Shown: positions 54,259 through 61,904 of the stretch, one piece after another | How the letters are laid out: every line of letters begins with the position of its first letter | How positions within the stretch are numbered: the first letter of the stretch is position 1 | Source: RGIG5579 sp045602025 | GTDB taxonomy: Bacteria > Bacillota > Clostridia > Oscillospirales > SIG627 | Reading direction: 5' to 3' | NCBI GenBank assembly: GCA_045602025.1 | Contig: JAZSAT010000046.1 | Coordinates: 1-64,000 of the forward strand | Length of the DNA: 64,000 bases | Program-made: the position numbers and the translations under genes | The notes under the pieces: generated by a model | What the model saw: the letters and a program-made list of their open reading frames with translations, nothing else | The model's database searches: none | What the model was told of the DNA's origin: nothing

Positions 54259-54947
54259 TTAAACATCCTCCTAAAGATCTCATCAACAGACGCCCCTTCC
54301 TTTTCACGAAGCTCATCAGCTGAAGAGGTTAAAACGATTTTGCCGGAATCAATAAAAATCACATCATCCAAAATGCGTTCAATATCGCTGATCAAGTGGG
54401 TGGAGATCAAAACAGTAGCACCTTGAGTAAAGTTTTTCAGGATCGTATCCAATATATAATCCCTCGTAGCAGGATCCACTCCGCCGAGAGGTTCATCAAG
54501 GATGTAAAGTTTTGCACTGCGGCTAATCACGAGAGCAAGCTGTACTTTTTCCTGCATTCCTTTGCTCATTTTACTAAGCTTCATCTTCGGATCAAGACCC
54601 AAATCCTTCAAGAGAGAAAGGGCTTTTTCACAGTCAAAATCCTGATAAAAATCGGAAAAATACATAAGAGCCTGCATCACCGTCATCGTTTTATCAAGAT
54701 AGGTTCTTTCAGGAAGATATGAGATGAATGCTTTACTTTCGACACCAATGGGATTTCCAAGCATTTTAATTTCTCCGGAAGTGGGTGTCAGAAGATCATT
54801 GATCAGCTTGATCAGTGTTGTTTTACCAGCACCGTTTTTACCGAGGATCCCAATGATCCTACCGGCAGGAATCTTCAAATTTATGTCGGAAAGTACCGTT
54901 TTATCTCCGTATTTTTTAGAAACTCCGATCAATTCCAAAAGCTCCAT
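54252..54947 (-). CDS. ABC transporter ATP-binding protein (YtrB-like)
   Basis: A 231-residue ATPase with Walker A GKNGAGKTTLIKL, a signature reading MSKGMQEK in place of LSGGQ, Walker B KLYILDEPLGGVDP and the switch His in LISTHLI. The KGMQ form of the signature is common in exporters of the YtrB/CcmA-like group. It is coupled to the GntR gene (one-base overlap) and the permease. Envelope-stress or peptide-antibiotic response is typical of ytr operons, but not shown here. Confidence 0.92.
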   Translation of the reverse strand: MELLELIGVSKKYGDKTVLSDINLKIPAGRIIGILGKNGAGKTTLIKLINDLLTPTSGEIKMLGNPIGVESKAFISYLPERTYLDKTMTVMQALMYFSDFYQDFDCEKALSLLKDLGLDPKMKLSKMSKGMQEKVQLALVISRSAKLYILDEPLGGVDPATRDYILDTILKNFTQGATVLISTHLISDIERILDDVIFIDSGKIVLTSSADELREKEGASVDEIFRRMFKC

Positions 54948-55306
54948 TAGGCATCCCCCTCACTTTTATTCAGATAAGAAAACACATCTGCCATTTCATA
55001 CCCGATCTCTTTCATGTTTTGCATATACTTTTCAGTCAGCTTTGTTGCGTATTTTCTTTTGCAGGATTCGATCAATTCACAGTCTGATGTAACAAATCTT
55101 CCGCTCGTTCTTTCCGCAAAAACCAGCCCCTCACCTTCCAGCTCAGTAAGTGCCTTTTTCAGAGTGTTTGGATTGACGGAAAAAAAGATAGACCACTCAC
55201 GAACGGAAGGAAGCCTTTGACCCGGCAAAAGCTTTTCGGAAATGATCAGTATGCGGATCTGTTCCATAAGCTGCAAATAGATCGGACTGTTATTCTGAAA
55301 ATTCAT
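54947..55306 (-). CDS. YtrA-type GntR transcriptional regulator
   Basis: A 119-residue repressor of the GntR/YtrA subfamily: a winged helix (PIYLQLMEQIRILIISEKLL, GQRLPSVREWSIFFSVNPNT) with a short C-terminal helical part in place of a ligand domain. I start it at ATG 55306 behind GGAGGGAAAA; an ATG four codons earlier overlaps that site. The inverted repeat just upstream, between the promoter and the gene, is the likely autoregulatory operator. It controls the adjoining ABC ATPase-permease pair. Confidence 0.92.
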   Translation of the reverse strand: MNFQNNSPIYLQLMEQIRILIISEKLLPGQRLPSVREWSIFFSVNPNTLKKALTELEGEGLVFAERTSGRFVTSDCELIESCKRKYATKLTEKYMQNMKEIGYEMADVFSYLNKSEGDA

Positions 55307-55319
55307 TTTTCCCTCCATC

Positions 55320-55339
55320 TGTATTATTGTCTTAATACA
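55320..55339. promoter_or_regulatory. Probable YtrA-type operator
   Basis: Exact inverted repeat TGTATTA/TAATACA with a 6-nt spacer, between the -10 region and the ribosome site of the GntR gene. Its placement over the transcription start suits repression. Confidence 0.65.
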
Positions 55340-55367
55340 ATATTACACTTTTTCAGACCATTGTCAA
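55340..55367 (-). promoter_or_regulatory. Promoter of the GntR-ABC operon
   Basis: Minus strand TTGACA, 16-nt spacer, TAATAT, directly followed by the inverted-repeat operator. Confidence 0.7.
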
Positions 55368-55380
55368 GTGTTTTTCTAAA

Positions 55381-55417
55381 AAAAGATCGGAAACCTTGCG
55401 GCTCCGACCTTTTTTTA
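55381..55417 (-). terminator. Terminator after the GH43 gene
   Basis: Minus strand GGTCGGA/TCCGATC hairpin (one wobble pair) with a T run on the 3' side. Confidence 0.68.
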
Positions 55418-56266
55418 TTTTACCGAAATTGTTTTTCCGTCACAAACGACCTCAACAAAAAGAGGTTTTTCAAGACCTTTTTCATTGGGAGAATGGAAAG
55501 TTAAATAAAGACTTCCTTCTTTTTCGAAGATCATACCGTGACCGCCGTCTGAATCAATGATAGGAGGAAGGTGGGTAAAAGATTTTTCAATGCTTCCCTC
55601 TTCAAACTTTACAAGAAGCTCAGCATACTTTCCTTTTACAAAAGAAGACCAAATCATAAAGAGCTCCCCTTCTTTTGTTTCATACATAAAAGGTCCATCC
55701 GTTACATAATGATCATGCTTTCCTACCTTATCCACCCAAGAACAGGAGGATGCTGCAAAAATTGTAACCGGCTCGGAAACAATCCTTGAAAGATCATCCG
55801 AAAGGCGCGCGTAGCAAATCGTTCCGTCGATAATTTTGGTATGTTCTCTGCAGAAAATAATGTAGGGGTTTTTTTCCTTATCAATGTAAAGGGTTCCGTC
55901 GAGACATTCCCATTCTTTCGGTGTAACCGGGCCGTTGCTGTGTGGCACGAAGGGTCCGAGAGGGCTGCTTGACTTTAAAATATAGGTTCCTCTTAAATCG
56001 TTTTCCTGGGTAAAGGTAGCAAACATATAATATGAACCGCAAAACTTGTGCACCTCAGGTGCCCAGTTTGCGCCACGGTTCATACCAAATTCAGAGGAAC
56101 AAAAGCATTCAACCGGATCGCTCCAAATTTCAAGGTCTTTTGATGTATAAACATCAAAACCGTCCGACTCCATTGCATAATTCTTCGCGCGAGAACCATA
56201 CAAATAATACAATCCGTTATCTTCTAAAACATAAGGATCGCGGATATTGATCTCATAGCTCTTCAT
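55415..56266 (-). CDS. Glycoside hydrolase family 43-like protein
   Basis: A 283-residue five-bladed beta-propeller of GH43 type, acting on arabinose- or xylose-containing glycosides in related proteins. The general-base Asp region is INIRDPYVLEDNGLYYLYG. WAPEVHKFCGSYYMF carries the conserved Glu/His blade and LDGTLYIDKEKNPYIIF a further Asp, with a later SDGGHGMIFE His. There is no signal peptide, so the substrate is probably an imported oligosaccharide. It has no transporter or sugar regulator beside it. It begins 15 nt after the end of the YbaK-type gene. Confidence 0.87.
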   Translation of the reverse strand: MKSYEINIRDPYVLEDNGLYYLYGSRAKNYAMESDGFDVYTSKDLEIWSDPVECFCSSEFGMNRGANWAPEVHKFCGSYYMFATFTQENDLRGTYILKSSSPLGPFVPHSNGPVTPKEWECLDGTLYIDKEKNPYIIFCREHTKIIDGTICYARLSDDLSRIVSEPVTIFAASSCSWVDKVGKHDHYVTDGPFMYETKEGELFMIWSSFVKGKYAELLVKFEEGSIEKSFTHLPPIIDSDGGHGMIFEKEGSLYLTFHSPNEKGLEKPLFVEVVCDGKTISVK

Positions 56267-56281
56267 TATAATCCTCCAAAT

Positions 56282-56752
56282 TTATAAAGCTGATTTGCAA
56301 ACATCTACCCATTTTTCAAAATGAATGATGTTTTCGAGTTCTTCAAGGCTAAGCTTAATCGCGCTGTTCGAGCTGCCGCAAGCAGGATAAACAGTTTCAA
56401 AGGCTTTCAAGGAAACATCCAGATATACCGTTACATTTTCGCGAATTCCAAAGGGACAAACGCCGCCAACCGCATGACCGATCAAAGGCTCAACATCTTC
56501 AAAGGGAATCATTTTTGCCTTCATGTGAAATTCCCCCTTGAATTTTGCGTTATCAATTCTTGCATTGCCGGAAGTAATAATCAGAATAGGCTTCTCATCC
56601 ACAATAAAAGAAAGGGACTTTGCTATCTCCTCTCCCGTGCAACCGATTGCCTTTGCAGCCTCTTCCACAGTAGCGGAAGAAACATCAAACACCATGATTT
56701 TCTCATCGAGATCAAATTTTTTCAAATAATCTCTTGCTTTTTCAAATGCCAT
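56282..56752 (-). CDS. YbaK/EbsC-type aminoacyl-tRNA deacylase
   Basis: A 156-residue protein of the YbaK/ProX family, which hydrolyses mischarged aminoacyl-tRNAs. AKSLSFIVDEKPILIITSGNAR carries the conserved Lys, and GHAVGGVCPFGI is the family hallmark. The start is ATG 56752 behind TTAGGAG; a longer frame would overlap the GtrA gene without a site. Which mischarged tRNA it clears is not readable from sequence; Cys-tRNA-Pro is typical of YbaK and Ala-tRNA-Pro of ProX. Confidence 0.9.
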   Translation of the reverse strand: MAFEKARDYLKKFDLDEKIMVFDVSSATVEEAAKAIGCTGEEIAKSLSFIVDEKPILIITSGNARIDNAKFKGEFHMKAKMIPFEDVEPLIGHAVGGVCPFGIRENVTVYLDVSLKAFETVYPACGSSNSAIKLSLEELENIIHFEKWVDVCKSAL

Positions 56753-56765
56753 AAAAACTCCTAAG

Positions 56766-57170
56766 CTACTTTTCAAGGGTATCTTCTTTTCCGCGGTATA
56801 CGACAAATTTGCAGAAGAGAAACTCCAATACAAAATTGGAAAGCATCGTTATAATGAGAATAATAAAATCATTGATACCCAACCCTTCCGCCAAATCACC
56901 GAGATAGGTCGACAACGGGGTGAAAACAAGGTAAAAGCCAAACACTTTCGCCATAGCAACAGGAACATTTGCTGCAGATTTAAAGGTATATCTACGGTTT
57001 AAAGTAAAATTCCATAAAATAGAAAGCACGAGAGAGATCAGATATGGGATCCAGTAATCTTTAATAAAAATTTCAAGCAGCGCGAAGGTTGCGATTTGGA
57101 TCACACCGGCGGAAACGGAAAACAAAGTAAACTTTACCGCTTGCCACATCTGCTTTTTCTTTTCGTTCAT
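56766..57170 (-). CDS. GtrA family membrane protein
   Basis: A 134-residue protein with four hydrophobic helices, a FTLFSVSAGVIQIATFALL first helix and the family motif SILWNFTLNRRYTF near residue 55-70. GtrA-like proteins are thought to help move polyprenyl-linked sugars across the membrane for surface glycan addition. The start is ATG 57170 behind TGAGGAA. No glycosyltransferase adjoins it. Confidence 0.88.
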   Translation of the reverse strand: MNEKKKQMWQAVKFTLFSVSAGVIQIATFALLEIFIKDYWIPYLISLVLSILWNFTLNRRYTFKSAANVPVAMAKVFGFYLVFTPLSTYLGDLAEGLGINDFIILIITMLSNFVLEFLFCKFVVYRGKEDTLEK

Positions 57171-57213
57171 TTTAAATTCCTCACTAACATTAGATTTAAT
57201 TACAAAGTAATTG

Positions 57214-57360
57214 TTATTTCCTGTCGTTAAAGTAAATAATGAAGCCACCCATAATAACAACAGCAGCTAAAATTCCAAATTCCAATGTTTCATAAAAAAT
57301 ACCCATCACTACGAAGGACACAATCAATGTAACAAGCATTGCGATCAAGGCTTTTTTCAT
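57214..57360 (-). CDS. Small 48-residue membrane protein
   Basis: An open frame with AAGGAG seven nt before ATG 57360. The product has a basic start (MKKALIAM), two hydrophobic helices (about 4-22 and 26-44) and a charged end (YFNDRK). It resembles no family I can name. It lies between two other small membrane-protein genes on the same strand, and the good ribosome site and spacing make it credible. Confidence 0.72.
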   Translation of the reverse strand: MKKALIAMLVTLIVSFVVMGIFYETLEFGILAAVVIMGGFIIYFNDRK

Positions 57361-57408
57361 AAATGACTCCTTAAATAAAACAATGATAAGAGAAACGAGA
57401 ATAGGCGA

Positions 57409-57750
57409 TCAATCTAAAACAACGGACTTTTTATTGCCGTTCTTTTTTCTCGGATATTCTCTGATACGGATGATAAAATCAAGGTTCAGTGCTTCATCTT
57501 TGCCGTCTTTTTCCAAAAGAACAGAACTGTCAAGCACTTCTTTTATAATGCCGATATACTGCGTACCGTCATAAGAATAAACGATGCATTCTTTATCTAT
57601 AAATCTTTTTGCAAGTTCTTTCATTTGACCGTTGCCTCCCAAATTCTTTTTATTCAATATTTTTCTAATAATTGTGGCCTTTTTTCTTTTGCGAAACATG
57701 ATAAAAATGATAATCCAAAGAAAAATGATTGGTATATAAGCAGGATTCAT
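57409..57750 (-). CDS. Membrane-anchored small conserved protein
   Basis: A 113-residue protein started at ATG 57750 behind AGAGGTGATAAA. One N-terminal transmembrane helix (about residues 4-20, PIIFLWIIIFIMF) is followed by a basic segment (KKNLGGNGQM) and a cytoplasmic domain. That domain has an Sm- or SH3-like look: ECIVYSYDGTQYIGIIKEV, SVLLEKDGK, LDFIIRIREYPRKKNG. The lysine-rich ending is characteristic of a group widespread in gut clostridia but of unknown function. Confidence 0.72.
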   Translation of the reverse strand: MNPAYIPIIFLWIIIFIMFRKRKKATIIRKILNKKNLGGNGQMKELAKRFIDKECIVYSYDGTQYIGIIKEVLDSSVLLEKDGKDEALNLDFIIRIREYPRKKNGNKKSVVLD

Positions 57751-57837
57751 TTTATCACCTCTGAAAGAATTCGTTTGCTTGCTCATTATATAACAAAGTT
57801 CTGCTTTTTTCAATAAAAAATATAAAATCTTAAACAC

Positions 57838-58136
57838 CCGTCAAACGAGTGACTCGCAAAAGGGCAATCAAACTGTGTGTTCGAACCCCTGCATATTTTT
57901 AATGAATTATTTTCTTGCGGGAAATATGAAAACCTCCTGACGGATTATGAAATTTTCTACTATCGCAGAAAGCGAAATAAAACTCGTTCCTTTGTATGCC
58001 GTAAGCATATTTTACATTTGCGAAGCAATATTTCTCCCATCAGCAAGGTAGATTTCATTGAAAAAAGACCTTGTCAAAAGACAAGGTCTTTTCGCTGCTG
58101 TTCCGAACCATTTAGATGCCACTTTAAAAAGCAAGA
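57838..58136. repeat. Gene-free stretch with decayed repeat-like sequence
   Basis: About 300 nt without a credible gene. At 57879-57895 a fragment reads GTTCGAACCCCTGCA, like a tRNA T-arm without the rest of the tRNA. From about 57960 the sequence has the GCGAAGCAATATTTC...GATTTCATTG pattern that I associate with a short non-coding repeat common in clostridial genomes. It ends in an AAAGACCTTGTC/GACAAGGTCTTT hairpin at 58061-58092, which could terminate transcription. The repeat assignment rests on my recollection of that family, not on a second copy in this window. Confidence 0.4.
58061..58092. terminator. Hairpin with T tail in the repeat-like stretch
   Basis: AAAAGACCTTGTC/GACAAGGTCTTTT with A and T runs on either side. 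On the minus strand it lies after the small gene that ends at 58137. Confidence 0.6.
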
Positions 58137-58349
58137 TTATTTCAAAACAGTCATTAAAATCATACAAATCGCCATAAGCACACTGACAATACTTGTTGCA
58201 TAAAGGTAGGGATTCAATTTATTTCCTAAGGTTTCTACCGTGTCATCCTTGCTTTTCTTTAGCAGATATATCATTCTAATAAACATTGCAATATCTATCG
58301 TTAGGAACACTCCCGCAAAAATAAGAGGAATCAATACATCCAAATCCAT
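58137..58349 (-). CDS. Small 70-residue membrane protein
   Basis: Two hydrophobic helices (about residues 5-28 and 45-68) with a lysine/aspartate-rich loop (LLKKSKDDTVETLGNK) between them. ATG 58349 follows AAGGAGATAAATTA, a clear ribosome site. No family recognised. It is flanked by repeat-like, gene-free DNA on both sides. Confidence 0.65.
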   Translation of the reverse strand: MDLDVLIPLIFAGVFLTIDIAMFIRMIYLLKKSKDDTVETLGNKLNPYLYATSIVSVLMAICMILMTVLK

Positions 58350-58501
58350 TAATTTATCTCCTTATAAAATCTTAATAATCGTGAATTTATTTTAACTTGA
58401 AACTATTAAAAATGCAAGATTTATCTCCACTCGGTCATTGATTCCACCTTGAAGGAGGTTTTGGTGATATTTCGCCGCAGTCGTATTTTACTTCTACACT
58501 A

Positions 58502-58614
58502 TTCACTATTACTTATTACCTTCCAAAAATCCTCGTAGATAAGAGAAAAGTGAAGAGTGAAAAAGTAATAGTGAAAAAGTAAAAATCCCAGTGCTTTCGC
58601 ACGAGGATTTTTGG
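58502..58614. repeat. Nested inverted repeats next to tRNA-Tyr
   Basis: TTCACTATTACTT (58502-58514) is the exact complement of 58563-58575, and CCAAAAATCCTCGT (58523-58536) that of 58601-58614. The pairs interlock. The inner right arm includes the encoded CCA end of tRNA-Tyr and the tRNA terminator. A GTGAAGAGTGAAAAAGT-type run lies between. The gene-free DNA from 58350 to 58611 shows nothing else. Confidence 0.75.
58581..58612 (-). terminator. Terminator of the tRNA-Thr/tRNA-Tyr transcript
   Basis: Minus strand AAATCC..GTGC GAAA GCAC..GGATTT hairpin with a T run and a small internal mismatch, directly after the tRNA-Tyr CCA. Confidence 0.8.
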
Positions 58615-58696
58615 TGGGGGAAGGTGGATTCGGACCACCGAAGTCAGTGACAACAGATTTACAGTCTGCCCCCTTTGGCCGCTCGGGAATTCCCCC
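58612..58696 (-). tRNA. tRNA-Tyr (GUA)
   Basis: Cloverleaf on the minus strand with acceptor GGGGGAA/TTCCCCC, anticodon arm CAGACTGTAAATCTG (anticodon GTA), a long variable arm and GGTCCGAATCC T-arm. CCA is encoded at 58612-58614. Confidence 0.97.
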
Positions 58697-58718
58697 ATAT
58701 CGTATTTTATTGTGTCGC

Positions 58719-58794
58719 TGGAGCTGGTGAAGGGACTTGAACCCCCAACCTGCTGATTACAAATCAGCTGCTCTGCCAATTGAGCTACACCAGC
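58719..58794 (-). tRNA. tRNA-Thr (UGU)
   Basis: Cloverleaf on the minus strand with acceptor GCTGGTG/CACCAGC, anticodon loop TTTGTAA (anticodon TGT), GGGTTCAAGTCCC T-arm, and an encoded CCA at 58719-58721. It precedes tRNA-Tyr by 22 nt in one transcript. Confidence 0.97.
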
Positions 58795-58817
58795 GTAACT
58801 CACCGGCGACGACTGAT

Positions 58818-58846
58818 ATACTAACATATTCCACGGAGTTTGTCAA
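58818..58846 (-). promoter_or_regulatory. Promoter of the tRNA-Thr/tRNA-Tyr unit
   Basis: Minus strand TTGACA, 17-nt spacer, TAGTAT, about 24 nt before the tRNA-Thr 5' end. Confidence 0.75.
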
Positions 58847-58909
58847 GATATTTTTTTAAAAATTGCAATAATATTTTTTTCATTTTTTACAAAAAATGAG
58901 GAAGTTCTC

Positions 58910-58939
58910 TTGAAATACTCACTCTTGCCGTGGTATAAT
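58910..58939 (+). promoter_or_regulatory. Promoter of the Shango-like operon
   Basis: TTGAAA, 18-nt spacer, TATAAT. The start would be about 30 nt before the TTG codon at 58978. No operator or second promoter is seen before the downstream genes. Confidence 0.8.
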
Positions 58940-58977
58940 AATATAATACCTAAATTACACGCGGAAAGGAGATCATT

Positions 58978-60570
58978 TTGAAAAAAGACGAATACTGGTC
59001 TATTGACCGATTACTTCCCAAAATTCAATCCTCCTTTAGCGAAAAGCAAAATAAAAATGTACCTTTATCTTCTTTAGAATCCAAGGAGTCTGACAAGCAT
59101 TACGAAAAGATCGTTTGCCCCAAAAACTCGCGCGTGATCCGCCATTATAAATTGACAAAGCCCGAATTTCCCAAAAACAACTTGATTCTTGAAGTTCCAA
59201 CGGAAGAAAAAAAGACCTTTGTCCCCTGCTCGCTTTTTTCTCCTACAATGTTATCACTGAACAAAGAGCAGAGAGCTTACTTTTTCTTTTTCTGCTCTGC
59301 AGTTGAAAAGAGACACAAGGTAGAAACAAGCTTTTCCTATATTGTTCTTTATCTCTGCAGAATGTTAAGAAAAATCGAGCTTTTAAGAAGCATCCCCGAT
59401 GATATTTTTTGGCTTTGGGAAAATTACCGTCAGGATTTCCCTCTTGCCGACAAGCTTTTTGCCGATACGGTCAGTGATTTTTGTTTCTATAAGGGCATCA
59501 TCATTCCTTTTGAAAAAGTAGGAAGCATTGTATGCAAAAAGGATTTTCTGATCCGACCTTTTCTTCTTGATCCTTATATTTTTGACTATCTCTTTGCCGA
59601 GGATCACAAATTAACACCTACAGAGATCAATTTTCTGATTCGCATTCTATCGGGCGACGGTTTTCGGAAAACCAAGGCTTACCGTGCAAACGCCACCTAC
59701 GCGATGGCAACGGAAGAAGCAATGAACAAAGCCTTTACAAGAGGGCTTTTTAACAAAAAAAGCTTAAATGAAAGCCTTTTTTCCATTCAGATCCCCTCTC
59801 AGGTTCACACAATAAGAAAGCTTTTTTCCGCTTTGCCCGCTGCTGAAGCACCTCAGATCGAGATCAATTTATGCTATCTGCCTCTCCTTCACGACAACAA
59901 CATTCACGACCGTTGTGATGAGATCCTGAAATACCTCGACAACAGGATCCGCGCCATCTTAAAAATAAAAAATGCACTTTCACGCATTCACATCTCTATC
60001 GAGCACCGTGTTTTTTTAGAAGAGATACTGAATGAGTTTCAGCATCTTGCGCCGCAAGCGCAAAACGATATCACCTTCGAAAAGGCAACGCCAAGAGCTT
60101 CGCTTCCGAAAAGGAAGATCGAAGTGGATACCGAGAAAGCAGCTCAAATTGAAGAGGATTCCTGGCTTTTAACGCAAAAGCTTACAGAATCTTATTCAGA
60201 GGAAGGGATAGAAAGCATCACCATCGGAGGTGATGCAGAACCCGACTTTGACGAAGTTATTGAAAAAAATCTTTCCAAGAGCATTCGATCGGGCACAGAT
60301 CCCGAAAGCGGTGAATTTTGGGAGTTTGCCGCCCTTCTTTCTCCGGAAGAGGATTTGTTTATGTCTTATTCCGTAAACCTTGGAAAGGACAGAGCAAGAG
60401 AATACGCCCTTTCCATCGGTATGTTTTACGAAGGTATGGTGAGCACCTGTAATGAAAAAGCTCTGGATGCCACAGGAGATAATGTAATGACTCCCTTTGG
60501 GGAAATTTTCCCCGAATATTTATCCGAATTAAAGGAAGTTTTCCCCGAAATGAAAGGAGAAACAAAATGA
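58978..60570 (+). CDS. sngA: TerB-domain-like protein, Shango component SngA
   Basis: A 530-residue soluble protein. The start is TTG 58978 behind AAGGAG; no ATG nearby has such a site. Residues about 60-290 look like a TerB-N-type region (LNKEQRAYFFFFCSAVEKR, YIVLYLCRMLRKIE, LPLLHD later) and the C-terminal part (about 400-525, FWEFAALLSPEEDLFMS, AREYALSIGMFYEGMV) like TerB-C. The stop overlaps the ATPase ATG as ATGA, so translation is coupled. The order TerB-like, ATPase, helicase is that of the Shango anti-phage system, in which the first gene is TerB-like. The TerB call is by pattern and is less sure than that of its partners. Confidence 0.75.
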   Translation: MKKDEYWSIDRLLPKIQSSFSEKQNKNVPLSSLESKESDKHYEKIVCPKNSRVIRHYKLTKPEFPKNNLILEVPTEEKKTFVPCSLFSPTMLSLNKEQRAYFFFFCSAVEKRHKVETSFSYIVLYLCRMLRKIELLRSIPDDIFWLWENYRQDFPLADKLFADTVSDFCFYKGIIIPFEKVGSIVCKKDFLIRPFLLDPYIFDYLFAEDHKLTPTEINFLIRILSGDGFRKTKAYRANATYAMATEEAMNKAFTRGLFNKKSLNESLFSIQIPSQVHTIRKLFSALPAAEAPQIEINLCYLPLLHDNNIHDRCDEILKYLDNRIRAILKIKNALSRIHISIEHRVFLEEILNEFQHLAPQAQNDITFEKATPRASLPKRKIEVDTEKAAQIEEDSWLLTQKLTESYSEEGIESITIGGDAEPDFDEVIEKNLSKSIRSGTDPESGEFWEFAALLSPEEDLFMSYSVNLGKDRAREYALSIGMFYEGMVSTCNEKALDATGDNVMTPFGEIFPEYLSELKEVFPEMKGETK

Positions 60571-61904
60571 GTGAAGATAAAAGAATCAAAATTCCAAAAA
60601 GGATTCTCGGCACTCTTCTTAACTCTGCAGGTGCAGGTGTAGTTCCGAGACAAGGCCTTGAATATATTGCTATCGGCAGAGAAAAAGAGATTGAAGCTTT
60701 GATCCGCGATCTGGATAACATCGCTCTTGGCATGGGTGCTTTTCGTTTTCTTGTAGGAAAATACGGTAGCGGTAAAAGCTTTTTGATGGGTCTTGTTCGC
60801 GCAAACGCCCAGGAAAAAGGTTTTGTGATCGCAGATTCCGACCTTTCTCCCGAAAGAAGATTTCACGGTACCGGTGGGCAAGGACTTGCCACATTCCGTG
60901 AGCTGATCCGCAACCTTTCCACAAAATCATCTCCCGACGGGAATGCTCTTCCTTCCATTCTCGGTGCTTGGTTCTCTTCTCTTCAGATGAAGGGTATCAG
61001 TGAAATGGGCTTTTCTCCCAATTCCGAGGAATTAAACAAGTTTGTGGAAAAAGAAGTTTTTCTTGTTTCCCGCACGCTTCAGGGAAATGTAAACGGATTT
61101 GATTTTGCAAAAGTATTGTATGCATACTTTACCGCTTATGTAGCGGGAGATGATGCACTTTTAGAAGATGCTCTGCGGTGGCTTAGAGGAGAATTCAGCG
61201 GGAAGCTGCAAGCACGAAGCTCCCTTCTTCACATTAATTCTGTAATTGATGATCAAAACTGGTACGATTATTTAAAGCTCTACGCAGTCTTCTTCCGACA
61301 GATCGGCTATAAGGGCTTTGTCCTTCTCATTGACGAATGTGTAAATCTTTATAAGATCCTCAACCGTATTTCAAGAGAAAACAACTATGAAAAAATCCTT
61401 TCCATGTTTAATGACACAATGCAGGGAAAGGCTGAGGGGCTAGGCATTTTTCTGGGTGCAACCCCGCAAATGATCGAAGACCCAAGGCGCGGCCTCTACA
61501 GCTACGAAGCACTAAAAAGCAGACTGATCCCTGGGAAATTTATTCCGGACGGAAAACAGAATCTTCTTTCCCCCTTGATCTACCTGCAAAGGCTTTCCGA
61601 CAATGAGATCTTTGCCCTTTGCAAGCGTCTTCTTCTGCTTCATTCCTCTTATTACAATTACTCTCCCAAGATCTGTGATGAGGATATTCTTTCTTTTTTA
61701 AATGTTGCTCTTGAAAAAATGGGAGCAAATGAAATGATAACCCCCCGTGAAGTTACCAGAGATTTTCTGAATATTCTTGATATTCTCTTCACAGATGAAA
61801 ACACTGTTTTTTCTGACCTTGTCGTAAAAACCACCTTTGAAACCTCGGATATCGAGGAAGAGGATGAGGAGGATTTTTTCAACTTAAGTGAGATCCGTTT
61901 ATGA
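60567..61904 (+). CDS. sngB: BrxD/DUF2791-like ATPase, Shango component SngB
   Basis: A 445-residue P-loop ATPase. Walker A is GKYGSGKS at 64-71 and Walker B is FVLLIDE at 251-257. The N-terminal PKRILGTLLNSAGAGVVPRQGLEYIAIGREKE-type segment and the C-terminal ITPREVTRDFLNILD are typical of the DUF2791/BrxD group, known from BREX type 2 loci. An acidic tail (DIEEEDEED) ends it. Gene starts and stops overlap by ATGA on both sides. In Shango the second gene is such an ATPase. No pglX or pglZ is visible here, which argues against a complete BREX locus within the window. Confidence 0.87.
   Translation: MSEDKRIKIPKRILGTLLNSAGAGVVPRQGLEYIAIGREKEIEALIRDLDNIALGMGAFRFLVGKYGSGKSFLMGLVRANAQEKGFVIADSDLSPERRFHGTGGQGLATFRELIRNLSTKSSPDGNALPSILGAWFSSLQMKGISEMGFSPNSEELNKFVEKEVFLVSRTLQGNVNGFDFAKVLYAYFTAYVAGDDALLEDALRWLRGEFSGKLQARSSLLHINSVIDDQNWYDYLKLYAVFFRQIGYKGFVLLIDECVNLYKILNRISRENNYEKILSMFNDTMQGKAEGLGIFLGATPQMIEDPRRGLYSYEALKSRLIPGKFIPDGKQNLLSPLIYLQRLSDNEIFALCKRLLLLHSSYYNYSPKICDEDILSFLNVALEKMGANEMITPREVTRDFLNILDILFTDENTVFSDLVVKTTFETSDIEEEDEEDFFNLSEIRL

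Noticed and set aside
57877..58203. 108-codon frame in the repeat-like stretch
   Set aside because: The peptide has no domain and crosses repeat-like DNA and a terminator hairpin; also no ribosome site.
58516..58827. 103-residue minus-strand frame
   Set aside because: It is the translation of tRNA-Thr and tRNA-Tyr (AGVAQLAEQLICNQQVGGSSPFTS and EFPSGQRGQTVN types), not a protein gene.
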